NCBI RefSeq assembly: GCF_037126465.1
Contig: NW_026999402.1
Span: 372,001 to 436,000, forward strand
Source: Ornithodoros turicata
Taxonomy: Eukaryota > Arthropoda > Arachnida > Ixodida > Argasidae
Length of the DNA stretch: 64,000 nt
Direction of reading: 5' to 3'
Shown here: piece by piece, positions 44,116 through 56,725 of the stretch
Layout: each line of letters begins with the position of its first letter
Position numbering within the stretch: position 1 is the stretch's first letter
Made by a program: the position numbers and the translations under genes
The notes under the pieces: model-generated
The model's database searches: none
Seen by the model: the letters and a program-made list of their open reading frames with translations, nothing else
What the model was told of the DNA's origin: nothing

Positions 44116-46453
44116 ACTGAGATTAAATAAGTCATTTTACAGAGATATTTTCCAGTGTACATTTGAACATTTTTTGAAGGGCGACGCGTCGACTCCGGAA
44201 TCAGCTGTCAGTCGGCATACCAAGAATAATAATTTGTATTATGAGACAGCAATAATAATGATGTTTTTAGAGCACATGTCTGCAAGGCGTGGCAACTGTG
44301 CAAGCTTTCGAAGGCCTATAAGGCATGTGGATCAAGCCTATACTACTTGTTACTCGGTAATGAGTCACCCTAACCTCAGTATGTACGATAGTTCCCAGGC
44401 AGCACAGCGGGACGACCCTTCGTCGGTGCGCCGGCGGCGACCGACCCGACCGGGTCGGCTCCCGACCATGGTCCGGCATACGGTTTGCAACACGGGGGTG
44501 TTAATGGTCCGTTGTCGGCAGCCTGTATCGTACCCCAACGATTTCCCGAGATGCAGCCAATGCGCACTTACGGGTGCCCACATGATAGTTAATTTGCGCG
44601 ATTTTTAACAAGAAAATCAATATTTCATTTTAGAAAACTCTTTATTGCATCATAGTCACCAGCTACATGGGTTCTTTATGGCATCATTTCACCAGCAATG
44701 AAAAAATGAGTTTTACATTGAAAGTATACAATCACCAGTCCCGCATATGAACTATTTACTTCACAAATATTCACTTAACAGAGGCTATATGGAACAGACA
44801 TTGAAGTTGGAACTCGTTGCCGGTTAAGTTAGACTGTCGAAAGATGGGAGTCACTGGAAAGGTTAGCCAGAACATAATTGTCTCAAGTCATACTGTGCAA
44901 GAATTGTAGAACAGTTTCACGTCACCTCAGACAGGGAGGTCGCATGAACCTCCTGGATTTTCATTGTTTTTTTTATATATATTTAGAAGCTCATCGTACA
45001 TGACGATCAATAAGGGTGAAATTAATCATTTCTACCAAATAGTTTCCGTGAAAAAAATCGAGAAATCCGGCCCTGAATTCGAGTGTTGCAGTTTTGCCGT
45101 GTTCGCACGTGTATAATTCATAAGTTTTAAAAGTTATCGTCGTGAAATTTTTTTCTCCTTTACTATAACTACAGGCCAGCAGTCCGAGCGTAAATTTTGG
45201 CGCACAGGTGCGACACTCTGTTGTATAAAAAAAAGTGGCGAACATGCTCTCTCTCGCGGTTTTGTTCCAACATCTACGCTTCTTGCTCCTGGCTGTAGAT
45301 GTCTTTTATTATCATACCTCGTATCATTTCACTCAGATTTTAATGCTCTTTCATCTGATATATCTATCCTGTATATACCTCTTAGCGGTATGTGCTGAAA
45401 TAGGCAGATGTTTAGGCATATTTCGTAAAAACATGGATTTTGCAGGATGCATTTCTCAAAAAGAACCCTCTTGATTTCATTCATATTTTACAAGGGGATG
45501 GCCCAATGTTAAGCCTTTCATCTAACGCAAAAAATTCTGAATTCTGCTTCAGAAGGCGTATATTGGTGATTAGCTCGTTAAAACGCGGCCCTATACTCTG
45601 CGTAAGAACGTGTCGGGGCCCGGCTGCCGGTACGGCGGGATGGCGGGCCTGTTGTCGATGTCGTACAATAAAAGGGACAACTTTGTGTAAGCAAAACTGG
45701 CAGTTTATGTCGATATATTCACAAGACTGCGAAAATGAAAATAGTGTTTTGCAGTGACAGCTACAAATGATTTCACTCGGTTTCTGTGAAAACTTTTTCA
45801 CAGATCTGAATTTATTTTACGCGGTACATTTATGAATGATTCTCGGCATCCGCTTGCCGATGTGTTGCTTTGCCGCGCATGCGAACGTTGTATGCCACTT
45901 TCATGCGGTATACATTTACCCATTCCTTTTTCTTTTGTATTCTAAAAGAAGCCACGTCTTCAGCGCGTTCATGAAGAAAATGGACACGTTTTACGTGCTT
46001 TTTTTGTAAGCACATTATCATATCTTAATTGTGACACTTGGATGTCATCTTGTTTGGGTGAACGCAAGCTATAGGTGTCGTGGCATGGCGCTTGATTATT
46101 TCACGGATCCTCTCACACGCAATTTTGGGCCTGTTCCTCTCAACAGCCACGTCGCGCTCGCAAAAGTAGGTTTTGAAAGCTCATAGAGCCTATGCCGATT
46201 GTAAATCATCTGGCATGTAAAATGTATTGAAATGTCTGGCATTGTAATTGTATTGTAATTGGAAATGTCTGGTATTGAAAATGTAAATCTGACATGTAAA
46301 TCATTAGCTGCAGGGCTAACGTTCTCGTCAAGCCGCTCTTCAATAGCGATGAAAGCTACCTGTGAGTGTCAATCGTGACACAAGTCTTCGCTCACCACAT
46401 CAAAACTGTGGCGTTTCCGTGTCTGCTGTTACCAATCATGAGTAGTAATGAAT
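44116..46453. other. Unassigned stretch
   Basis: No gene motifs are seen. A GC-rich patch at 44400-44530 contains CCGACCCGACCGGGTCGG, a near-palindrome. A similar GC-rich patch lies at 45605-45660. At 46205-46315 there is degenerate AT-rich sequence with repeated GAAATGTCTGG and CTGGCAT words. Confidence 0.45.
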
Positions 46454-46623
46454 GACCACGTCTATCCGGAAACGCTACAAGGCTTCTGGACACATTTAAT
46501 TAGCAATTAGAGCTAATTGGGACCCCCCACATTAATCAGCACCCTCCAGGGAGTCATTACACTAATTGGGGAGCACCTAACTCGTGTCCAGACCACCCTG
46601 TGCGTTTCCGGATAGTCGTGGTC
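46454..46623. mobile_element. MITE with 21-bp terminal inverted repeats
   Basis: The left end GACCACGTCTATCCGGAAAC and the right end GTTTCCGGATAGTCGTGGTC are inverted with one mismatch. The 170-bp element contains AATTAGCAATTAGAGCTAAT and GTCATTACACTAATTGGGGA. A second copy lies at 59262-59436. Confidence 0.85.
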
Positions 46624-47004
46624 ATAAAAAAGAAAAAATAGATAGAAAATAAAATAAAGAGATAGAATTAGAGTGGAGAGAAACAATTTATTCGAAAATC
46701 AATGATGCCGCGGCGAAGAAGCCACTCCGCAACACCCGAGTGACCAGCGCCCGCCATGTTGGTAGTTGGCACCCAGCAGTTGCAGAGATCAACGACAGGT
46801 GGCCACTTAGTTGCAAGGCATCACACCAGATGGTGCCACCATCATAGCTCTATGCGAGCAAGAGAGCAACAAGATACTAGCAGCAGGTAAAAATGGCAGC
46901 ACTACTGAACAAGTCTAGGCATGCGAGAGAAAAGGTTTAACACACAGTACACACAGAAAACAGTACACATTGGGGAAAAGGCAATCGACTAGGCCTAACC
47001 ACAG
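46624..47004. other. Spacer between MITE and large foldback
   Basis: AT-rich sequence beginning AAAAAAGAAAAAATAG, then GC-rich sequence. The segment after the second MITE (59437-59760) has a similar opening and order (a GATAGA...AGAGTG word, then GATCAACGAC), so it may belong to the same composite element. Confidence 0.5.
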
Positions 47005-48646
47005 CGTCACAACACTATGCAGCTAACACAAGGCCGGAACCGCCAAACGTGCGTCAACACGGAGAAAAGGCTTGCTCTCCGCTAAACAAGTCTAAACATG
47101 TGAGAAAAGGCTTAACACGAGCGCGGTCAAACATCGACAAATCACTCGTTGGTCACGGCGAACATGCGAGAAAAGGAGCGCGGCAAATTACTCACCTTCT
47201 CCCCCGCGGCGACTGCTCATCAGCCAGGCAGAAACTGAGCAGGCGCGGGGACTGCTGAGCAACCGAGCACACGTCTGCTCTCCGCGACAGCCAGCGAGCA
47301 ACTGACTGAGGCGACGTGCTGCGGCAGCTACGCATACGCGCACGCGCGCTCCTACCGCCACCTGCGGTTAGAGCATTCCGGCGTCCTCTTCTTGCGTTGC
47401 TCATTGGTCGTGACGTCATCCCATTGTCTCAGGGCTACCCTGCTTTTTTTTTTCACACAGTCGACACAACTGGACAAGGTCAATCTGCAGAGAATCTGCT
47501 GCAATCTGCAGCAGAATTAACGTGACCAGACCCACAAAGTGTCCAAGAGAGAAGTGAATCCTTGCGCCCCCTGCAGGCCGTTCTCATTGGTCGTGACGTC
47601 ACCCTATTATCTCACGGCTACACTGTTTTTCCACTAACGCTCCTCTAGACAAGGTCAACCTGAAACAATAGCGTTGCAGTATGACGTCATCATGCAGGTG
47701 CGTGGCTCAAGGACGCTTACACTCTAGACAGGGGACCTGTTATTTATTGAATCACTATCCCTAGAATATTTCCTTTATTCTACTATAATGATTGCATAGG
47801 GAAGTATTGCAGAAAAACACCATAGATAAGAGGAGATTGTAGCATTTCATTCCCAAAGTCTTACTGTACAGGAAAAAAACAAAATCATGGTTGAGCAAGA
47901 CATGTCCATCCCAGCGGAGAGCCATGCAGGTAACTGAATAATGACGCTTTGTTCCTCCTGAATAAAGTCACACACCTGTCCCCCTCACGGTTGCTCTCTG
48001 AACTAAATTAATCGCAAAATTATTAAGAATAGCTCTACTCCCATTCAAGGCAGCACTATCGTCATCGTCAAGAATATTCCTTGTACAAAAAGAAAAAACC
48101 TACATGCAGAAGGAAAGCATGTCAGAACAGGTCAGAGCATGTCAGCGCATGTTTTTCAGAGAACAGGGGGGAAAAAAGCGAAAAGAAACAAAGAAGAAAA
48201 CCAGCATCAAACTATTTCTAAGCACACGCACTCCTCTTATTCAAAAACAGTGCTCATCATAAATCCGTCCAGGACAATACACACCATTTTTCTATTGCTA
48301 CACTTTTTTCCAGTAACGGTCAATGCATTGCTAGAGACTGCGTGACGTCATCTCATCCTGTCTGAAGAAGACAGCGGCAAAGACAAAGACTCCTATTATT
48401 TATTGAATCGCAAGATTATTTCCTTTGTCCTACTCTTAATGACATTAATTCTCTCATTAAAATTCAACAAAAAAGCACCGTGCATATTAACGATTTTCAC
48501 CCCAAAGGCTCATCATGGTCATTAGAATTACAATAAACTACCACTGCTCTTCAAAATAATAAGTGAGCCCACTCAACATCACCTCCAGCCTTATGTAATA
48601 CATGACCCTTTCTATGCTCATGCATTCGTTGTCTGAGGCTACACCT

Positions 48647-48742
48647 GCGAGCAAAAAGGCGTGAAAGCCGGGGGCAAAGTTTCATTCGCGCATTGCGAGC
48701 AAAAAGGCGCGAAAGCCGGGAAGCAAAGTTCCATTCGCGCAC
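48647..48742. repeat. Two-copy 48-bp tandem duplication
   Basis: GCGAGCAAAAAGGCGTGAAA and GCGAGCAAAAAGGCGCGAAA start two successive 48-bp units, each ending with CATTCGCGCA. They lie in the core of FB3. Confidence 0.9.
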
Positions 48743-48749
48743 GCCAAAG

Positions 48750-51299
48750 CGCAAGACAGAACGCCTTTACGGGAACATGATGGCATTCCCACCATATTAA
48801 TGATTTTCTACCTTGCATTGCAGTTTAGAAAAACTACTACAAAACTATAATTTTAGTAGCCCATTAAAATTCTACTTTCTATGGAAACTATAATTGCCCT
48901 ATTACTTAGATCGCTATTAGTGGAGCACTCCAATTTTTCCTCTCTTCCCATTTCAGCCTTGTCATGCAGTGAAGCAGACTCACATCCAAAATAATTCATT
49001 TACACTGAGGGTGTCGCGCTTCAGGAATTTCTATCCTGTGCTCAGATGCAAGCATTTCTTCACGGATACCTTTAACAGCTGACTTCCTCAACATACCGAG
49101 CTCCTAACAACATCTAACAAACAATCAGAGAAACCCTCTTGTCAGCTGTACCATGCGACTTTCTTCTGCGTAAAATCGGTGATTTGAGGAAGAGAGCAGC
49201 GAAAAATTGCGCACACTTGTGCTTGACTTAAAAAACCTGAAGCATATGCTAATAAACTATGTATGTAAACAATGCATGTAAACTATACAGGGTAAACTAT
49301 AGTATAAACTATACATAAACTATACATACATTCTTTCTCCCTCTCACATTGGGGGTGAAAGAAAGACGCGTCTTCTAAGAAGCGCAATGAACAAAATAAA
49401 GAAAAAAATGGCGTTCCTTCACGAATTTTTTGCGGGCGATCTATTGAACGGATTTTTGTTCTGAAAACGGCTACGATATCAGGTGACCGAAAGGAACAGA
49501 TGTTCTCATTGGGACAACTTTGTAACTTTTATAATTAAAAAGTTAATTAATGAAAGTTAATTAAGACATTGCCTTTGGACTTTGCTAATGCCCTGCTAGG
49601 GAGTGCCCTTTAGGATATGCTATATTGCAATTGATTTCATCTTCGAAAAAGTGTTATATATATTTTTAAAAAATCTGTTCACACTTAGCGTGGACACCCT
49701 GTATATGCACAGGACAGGGATACACAATTTTTTCCTTATGTGAGCACGGAAAAGGCTTAAGACCTCAGGTCACCACACATCGCCACGCGACTAGCACAAC
49801 ATGACACCAACAAGATACTAGCAGCAGGAAGAACTGCAACACTGCTAAACAAGTCCAGACATGCCATGATGACGTCACAAATCAGGAAAAAAGCACACGC
49901 ATGCACGCACAGAGGACAACCCATTAAACACACGGAGTGCTCAGGAATAATCGTAGCGTTACCGCACATTGCTACGAAGCTCAACGTCTAACACAAGACG
50001 ACAGCAACAAGATATTAGCGAAGGGTAAAAATTGCAACACTACTGAACAAGTCCAGACATGCGACATCACATACAAACACTGCTCATCGGGGAAAAGGCC
50101 TAAGCCTGTTGCGGATCATCATAGAGCATACACAACGTCATTTTTCTATTTCGCATAAACTAAACGCGGTGTGTTTGGAAAACGACGTACAAATTTTCTT
50201 AGGGAGCAGAGAAATATAGAAATTTCTACTCCGTGCTCAGATACCAGCATTTCTGCTCAAAAACCTGCAAAATTAAGCACTGCTTACTTCGTCAAGATAT
50301 CGAACACCCAACAAAATCAAACAAACAACCCCACTTCCACTGATAGAACACTATTCAGCTTTTACGCAGGAGGCTTTCTTCTACATAAAAGTAGAGAAAA
50401 TAAGAAAAGAGCAGCGAAAAATTACACGCACTTTTGCTCGCATAGCTATAAGAGAGAAAAAAAATAAAATAACGACGCACACGCTAATAAACGTGACAAA
50501 GAACCCCATTTCTGGGAAAGTCACTTCTACTCGAACAGCTTAATACCATCAAGTCTGATTTTTTGCAAAGAAAATAAAGCTTGAACAGCGCTACGAAGAT
50601 GACAGACACATACTAACAAACAAACAAACAAACACTTCTATTCATTTCTATTGATAAAGGCGTAAACCACACTACAAAAACAAAGCACACTGCTTCAGGA
50701 AAGCGTATCAAATGCAACGCAACAGGACCGGCTCTTATGAAATAGCCTGCCCAAAACAAATACTTCACCAGGTTCGCGAGGCAATTCCATTAAAAACGCT
50801 CGTCCAATCCAACAGATAGCAATGCAAACGCGACTACCTTTTTTTTTAAACCACTATTCCACGCAATAGTACATAAATGTATCACTCGTGTCACACGAAA
50901 AGGCAAACGCTTACTTGTCAAGTGGGGCCCCAGGTTCAGAAAAGCGCGCGCGCCCACAGACACACACTCATATTTTCACTCTCACAAACAGAAAGTCTAT
51001 TCTCACAACCACATAAATCCATATTATTCCTCAGGTCAATAATTATCCCACCAGCGTCAAAAGACGGATCACACATGTATGCGTACGCAAAGGTCTTCGT
51101 TCCGGATGTAATAGGATACCACCAGTCGACCGTCGCAAAGCAAAAAAGAAAGAAAGGAATGCATGTTCGCTATACCTCCACGAAGAAAACGGTGCCGTGC
51201 TTCTACGCAGCGATCATTATACAGGAGTGAATTCACTTTCGTTTTTCCTCTTATTTCCTCGCACCCATATATTTTGGAAGAATACTATAGAGCACAACG
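48750..51299. other. Core of the FB3 foldback, no gene recognised
   Basis: AT-rich. AACAAGATACTAGCAGCAGG at 49807 resembles 46868, and a further copy with ATATTAGCGAAGG lies near 50009, so parts of the outer flank recur inside. ACACCCTGTA at 49694 is a possible transposon terminus. The part from 50510 to 51240 is found again, inverted, at 61620-62340. Small frames (for example 50877-51230) lack recognisable domains. Confidence 0.55.
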
Positions 51300-53329
51300 G
51301 GTAAATGTGAACTAGAGAATAGACCTATTCTTAATGATTTAGCGATTCATTTAGTTCAGAGAGTAACCGCGAAGGGGACAGGTGTATGACTTTATTCAGG
51401 AGGAACAAAGCGTCATTATTCAGTTAGCTGCATGGCTCTCGGCTGGGATGGACATGTCTTGCTGAACCATTATTTTGTTTTTTCCTGAACAGTAAGACTT
51501 TGGGAATGAAATGCTACAATCTCCTCTTATCTTTGGCGTTTTTCTGCAATAGTTCCCTATGCAATCATTATAGTAGAATAAAGAAAATAATCTAGGGATA
51601 GTGATTCAATAAATAACAGGTCTCCTGTCTAGAGCGTAAGCGTCCTTGAGCCACGCACCTGCATGATGACGCCATACCGCAACACTATTGTTTCAGGTTG
51701 ACCTTGTCTAAAGGAGCATTAGTGGAAAAAAAACAGTGTAGCCGTGAGATAATAGGGTGACGTCACGACCAATGAGAACGGCCTGCAGGGGGCGCAAGGA
51801 TTCACTTCTCTCTTGGACACTTTGTGGGTCTGGTCACGTTAATTCTGCTCCTAGCAATTGCGTTGGCCGTCAGTGGAAGGGCTTAGTTTCGCTGGGGTTC
51901 TGTCTGCCTCTGATGGGGTGCGGATGTGTGGTTCGTCACTGGTGAATGGTGTTCGACGATGCAGGTGGATTTTGTGACGAGCGGATTTACAATGAGGGAA
52001 TGTAGTGTACGTGTCCGATGATAGTGAGTGTCTTTTCACTCTGTTCAAGTGTTTGTTTTCCTCTGTTGCCCAGCAGTCGTGCAATTTGTCCTGACGTGTT
52101 CTGACATGCCCCGATATGCATGCTTTCCTTTGTTGACGCTTTGTAGTTTTTTCTTTTTGACAAGGAACATTGTTGTCTTGACGATAGTGCTGTCCTTAAT
52201 GGGAATAGTGCTATTCTTAATAATTTCGCGATTAAATTAGTTCAGAAATCAACCGCAAGAGGGACAGATGCATGACTTTATAGAGGAGAAAAAGCATTAC
52301 GACTCAGTTCCATGCCTGGCTGTCGGATGGAGTAGACGCATCGTTCTGCGCTCCTTGTTACCCGTACTCTGTGTTGATTTGTTGAGTGCCCAGTCCTCTT
52401 ATTAGCCGTTGATGGAGTTACGTGTTAGGATATTTTGTTCTTTTGCAAGTCTCATTTAGTAAGACTTTGGAATTCCTACGATCAGCTTTCATGCATGGTG
52501 CCCTTCTGCAATAGTTTCCTATTTGATTGTTATAGAAGAATAAAGGAAATAATCTTGGGATAGTGATTCAATAAATAATAGGTCCCCTGTCTAGAGCGCA
52601 CGCGTCCTTGAGCCACGCAGATGCATGATGACGTCATGCCGTGGCTTCATTGCAGATTGACCTTGTCCAGTTGTGTCGACTGTGTGAAAAAAAAAGCAGG
52701 GTAGCCCTGAGACAATGGGATGACGTCACGACCAATGAGCAACGCAAGAAGAGGGCGCAGGAATGCTCTTCTCTCTTAGCCTCTCGCAGGTGGCGGTAGG
52801 AGCCGCAGAAGGCGCTAGGAGCGCGCGTATGCATTGCTGCCGCAGCGCGTGGCCCGGTCAGTTGCTCACTCGCTGTCGCAGAGAGCAGACGTGTGCTCGG
52901 TTGCTCAGCAGTCCCCGCGCTCGCTCAGTGTCTGGCTGGCTGTCGCGGAGAGCAGACGTGTGCTCGGTTGCTCCGCAGTCCCCGCGCCCGCTCAGTTTCT
53001 GCCTGGCTGATGAGCAGTCGCCGTGGGGGAAAAGGTGAGTGATTTGCCGCGGTCCTTTTCTCGCATGTTCGCCGTGCCCCCCGTGTTTAGCGGTGACCAA
53101 CGAGTGATTTGTCGATGTTTGACCGCGCTTGTGTTAAGCCTTTTCTCACATGTTTAGACTTGTTTAGCGGAGAGCAAGCCTTTTCTCCGTGTTGACGCCC
53201 GTTTAGCGGTTCCCGCCTTGTGTTAGCTGCATAGTGTTGTTGTAGTGTATCTGTTGTATGCGTTGTTATCTCTCTGTTATCTGGTAACCCACACGCGCGG
53301 GAGGCATCGACCTGTCTTATCTTATGGCG

Positions 53330-53536
53330 TGTAGTCTGGTTGTTTTGCCTTGGCTGAGTCTGCGCAGAGCAACTTCCTGTGGGTTATTTAAAGAGTGCAT
53401 GATCCGCGTGGAGGGACTTAGTTCATGCCTGTATTCTGACGTGACCACGTAGGTCACAAGTTCTTGCCAGAAAGACGGAATAAAGTCGTTCCGTATGTTA
53501 CCACCCGTTGTGAGCTTTCTCCCGTGAGGACACAAC
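53330..53536 (+). repeat. Candidate LTR of a gypsy element
   Basis: Begins TGTAGT and ends GGACACAACA. It contains TTATTTAAAG (TATA-like, about 53385) and GGAATAAAG (poly-A signal-like, about 53477) in the order expected of U3-R-U5. A primer-site-like sequence follows. No second copy was found in this window. Confidence 0.6.
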
Positions 53537-53543
53537 ATGTTTC

Positions 53544-53561
53544 TGGCGACAAGGATGGGAT
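53544..53561 (+). promoter_or_regulatory. Primer-binding-site-like sequence
   Basis: TGGCGACAAGGATGGGAT follows the candidate LTR by a few bases. TGGCGACnAGGATGG is a common primer-site form in gypsy elements. It runs straight into integrase coding sequence. Confidence 0.55.
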
Positions 53562-53910
53562 CAAACATATCAGGTCAGCGCCATACCATCCTTCGTCAAA
53601 CGGCCAGGCGGAGCGTTTTGTGCGCACAATGAAGGAAGCAATCCGTAAAGACCACGCATGCAGACGGGAGGACGGAAAGGGCCTCGCAGATCTCCTAGAG
53701 AAATACGCGCAAATCTTCACAGATGAACTCGACGAAATACAAGGTGAGCAGGCCACTCTAATCCTTAAAGAAGGAGCAGTTCCTAAGTTCATGAAAGCAA
53801 GGAGTGTTCCTTTCGCGTTAAAACCTGCCGTCGAAAGGGAATTGGAGAAGCTCGAAAAGTTAGGAGTCATTGAATCAGTGACATCGAGTCGTTATGCGTC
53901 TCCTAAGTGA
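53555..53910 (+). pseudogene. Scrambled gypsy remnant: integrase core then RT N-terminus
   Basis: Directly after the primer site, GIKHIRSAPYHPSSNGQAER is the integrase segment leading into the catalytic Glu, followed by FVRTMKEAIRK. With only a short linker the frame continues into LLEKYAQIFTDELDEIQGEQ, KARSVPFALKPAVERELEKL and GVIESVTSSRYASP, the N-terminal RT segment. In an intact gypsy pol RT precedes integrase by hundreds of codons, so the order is reversed and both ends are cut. The frame stays open (ORF 53464-53910, 148 codons), ending in a stop at 53908. It resembles the family at 33421-35697 and carries just those parts missing there. Confidence 0.82.
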
Positions 53911-54027
53911 CAACAATAACGTTTCTGTGTTACCACGTACTGCCCCTCTTCTAAAAGTCGTTTGACCCAAATCACGTGGTCCGTGGCTCGCCACGGCGTC
54001 GTATTTTGTAGGCGGGTGCATTTATAG

Positions 54028-54622
54028 TAACCGGCGATTGAAAGAAATGGCGTTTGTTGATCAGAGAACTAATATCAAATTTTGTATTCGTGTGGAAAAG
54101 AGTGCTACGGAGACGTGCGAAATGTTGAAACATGTGTACGGCAGTGATACATTATCGCGAACGCAAGCTTTCGAGCGGCATCGACGTTTCAGAGAAGGCA
54201 GGGAAAGTGCAGAAGACGACGGACGCGTTGGCCGTCCATAGACCTCCCTCACCGCTGGAAACTTCATTTTGTTGACTTTCGCTGACTTTCTTGCGAAAAC
54301 GAAAACAACGGTTTTGCCACATCCTCCTTACTCCTCTGATCTGGCCCCCTGTGACTTCAGCCTATTTCCTGAACTGGCAAGTCGCTTGCAGGGTCCTCGA
54401 TTTCAATCTGCAGATGAAGTCAAAAGTGCATCGCAGGTTGAATTAAAGGACGTGGCTAAAAATGGATTCAAGAAATGTTTCGTTGAGCTTTAGAAGCGAT
54501 GGCAAAAGTGTGTCGTTGCGCAAGGGTCTTATTTCGAAGGAGAACGTGTTTCAGCAATTTAATTTATATTACTTTTTAAGTTATAGACTCAGTCAGGGAA
54601 CTTTTGAATCCTACCTCGTAAG
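54028..54622 (+). pseudogene. Mariner element with deleted catalytic core
   Basis: The N-terminal part (54041-54241) has IKFCIRVEKSATETCEMLK and RTQAFERHRRFREGRE, then a DDGRVGRP end. This is the double helix-turn-helix DNA-binding region of mariner transposase. A stop and a shift follow at 54239. The sequence then jumps to ADFLAKTKTTVLPHPPYSSD, LAPCDFSLFPEL and, after a stop at 54491, KRWQKCVVAQGSYFEGE, the C-terminus. Roughly 200 residues including the first catalytic aspartates are missing; the final Asp (YSSDLAP) remains. GGGAACTTTTGAATCCTACC before CTCGTA (ending about 54621) resembles the 3' terminal repeat. It is non-autonomous. Confidence 0.88.
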
Positions 54623-56720
54623 AGATACTGAAAACCCAGGAGGTCGATGGGACCTTCCTGACTGAACAGACGTGAAACCGGCCTGTAACTAAATTTCAAA
54701 CGTGGTTACACGTAATAAAACGTAATGAAAATTGACGTGAAGTTCCTAAGCTGCTTCAGAAATGTAACAAGTTGCCATCAAGTTATTTGCTACTCAATAT
54801 ATATATACTTTTTAGTTCTTGACCTGTCTATGTGGTTAATTCAAACCTTGATGCAACAATGAGCGATTCAAGACGTTTCAAAATAGTCTTTATATACGAA
54901 AACGATATCAATGTCTGCTACGGCGAAGGAACCCTACATTTATAGGCTTCTTTAGGGAGGGATTTGATGATTTTCGTATCATAATAATGTACATGAAAGG
55001 AGCACAAAGCAATTAAGTTTATGCTCTATGAGTTGTGCCCTACGCACATATCGTAGAATTGTGTCAAGTTCTAACCCCACTACACAATGCCCTCTATCAT
55101 TATAAATACACTGCTTATCATTAAGATCCACGACACCTGAGCTTCCTAATGCACTGCTAAAACATAATTTGTAACGTTCACTGTGTAACAACAAAGAAGT
55201 TAGACGCGCCGTGCGCGTGTCATCTCTCATCTCAAGTCATCGGGGCAGGACTCAGCCTGCGATGTTTGTAGACGAGAATCGAACGAAAAGAACTTGGAAC
55301 TTTCTCCAAGTTACTTTGACAACTTACCCCACACGCAAAAAAGAGAGAGAAATGAGTGAACCCCTCAAGAAGTTACTGGAGCTCAAAAGCAAAGAGCTAA
55401 GCAGTAGCTAAGCAATAGCTAAGCTGAGTAGCTTAGTTACTGAGTTACTGGTAACGAGTTACCTGCAACAACATAGAACACAACTTGAGAATCCGTATTC
55501 CATGTGTATTAATCATTCCACCCTCTTCAAGAAAATAGAAGAGAAGATTTGTGCACCTTTGCTAATACAGGGGCAATATACATAGAATTCGGGAACCAGT
55601 ATGGCACATGTAGTGTGACTCTTACCTTTGTCTCTAAGAGAACTGTGAAAAATATCAATGTATCAAGAAAATGTCTTTTCTTATACATTGGCTTTCTTGC
55701 TATGAAGGCCGCTTATTATGAGTATCCGAAGTCCTTTTAAAAGAAAAACAACACAGCATACTAAATTATATTCCTTCTAAGCAAACATCACAGCTCGATA
55801 GGTTCATAGCGTTGTAACCGAAGTGCGGGGTGGATTCTGAAAGTGGAAGATAGCGTGAGATCAGGGTTACACTGAGAAAACTACACCTAACCACAAGATG
55901 CACACGTTATTGAATATAGACCAAATAGCTAAACTTACAGCTGTCAGCATGACATGACAAGATCTACTAGAAAAATCTTGTCCATCATCACTGGCTCTGA
56001 GCCAGAGATCTGGTGGTGGACACTAATCCCACCAAGGCATTGATTTCTTAGAACGCTCTGGTAGTGGTTCACCATGCCATTCTGAATAAAAGATCAGGAT
56101 AGCTTTCATTAACTCACAATTTGAAACAAATTGACATATCATGCATCGATCATATTGTGCAAACGGATTAAAGCGGAAGAATTTATTCACTTCGGAAGTT
56201 CTTTTCTCTTTTTATTTAGAATGACTACAAAAACGAACCTTGAGCTGAAGCGCCCCAGCATTCTAGTTTTGTAGGCACGCAGGAGTTGGAAAGTACGGCT
56301 GCACCACACAGTCGTCCTGAGAAATGGTTCTATTTCGTTCGAACCACGTAGTCCATTATCCTGAAAGCAACGCAAAAACCACAATGGATCACTGAAATTT
56401 AAACTATGTGATGCTGCGCTGCTAAGTTTCGAGAGAAGCCTTCTAGAACGGTGTTATTCATGTTGAAAAGCATCTATGAGTAACGTTTATCAATGCGAGG
56501 AATACAAAAAGAACAAATAGCACTTACCCCTCTATGTATCGCTTAAAATGTCGGAATTCCTCGAAAGTTTCGGAAGCACGGCCGGACACATTCGTTACTC
56601 ACAGCGACGGGGGATTTCGACAGTGCAAACACGGCTGGATGCTCGAGGAACATCGTTGAAACTGTCGGTCACGTGATTGCAACACTCGGTGCCTGAAGGT
56701 CTGGGAAGAGAAATTCGTTG
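54623..56720. other. Unassigned stretch
   Basis: No gene or repeat family was recognised. Low-similarity A/T-rich sequence; repeated GAGCTAAGCAGTAGC and AGCAATAGCTAAGC words near 55390-55430 are a small local repeat. Confidence 0.45.
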
Positions 56721-56725
56721 CCGCA

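Larger units (their letters stand above)
47005..53245. mobile_element. Giant foldback element FB3 with modular mirrored arms
   Basis: The left arm (47005 to about 48500) and right arm (51300-53245) are reverse complements. Module a spans 47005-47490 and 52680-53245; it includes GCTAACACAAGG facing CCTTGTGTTAGC, and a conserved CTCGGTTGCTCAGCAG-type word. Module b spans 47515-48060, with inverted copies at 51300-51845 and 52190-52680. Module c spans 48060-48345, inverted at 51880-52160. A decayed second b follows c on the left (about 48345-48500). The order is therefore a-b-c-b, core, b-c-b-a. The core (48500-51300) shows no transposase. It is about 6.2 kb. Relatives lie at 59.76-62.34 kb. Confidence 0.8.

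Noticed and set aside
30340..49703. ACAGGGTGT at 30340 and ACACCCTGTA at 49694 as two ends of one element
   Set aside because: They are 19 kb apart with several independent elements between them, and the adjoining sequences do not match. Not a convincing pair.
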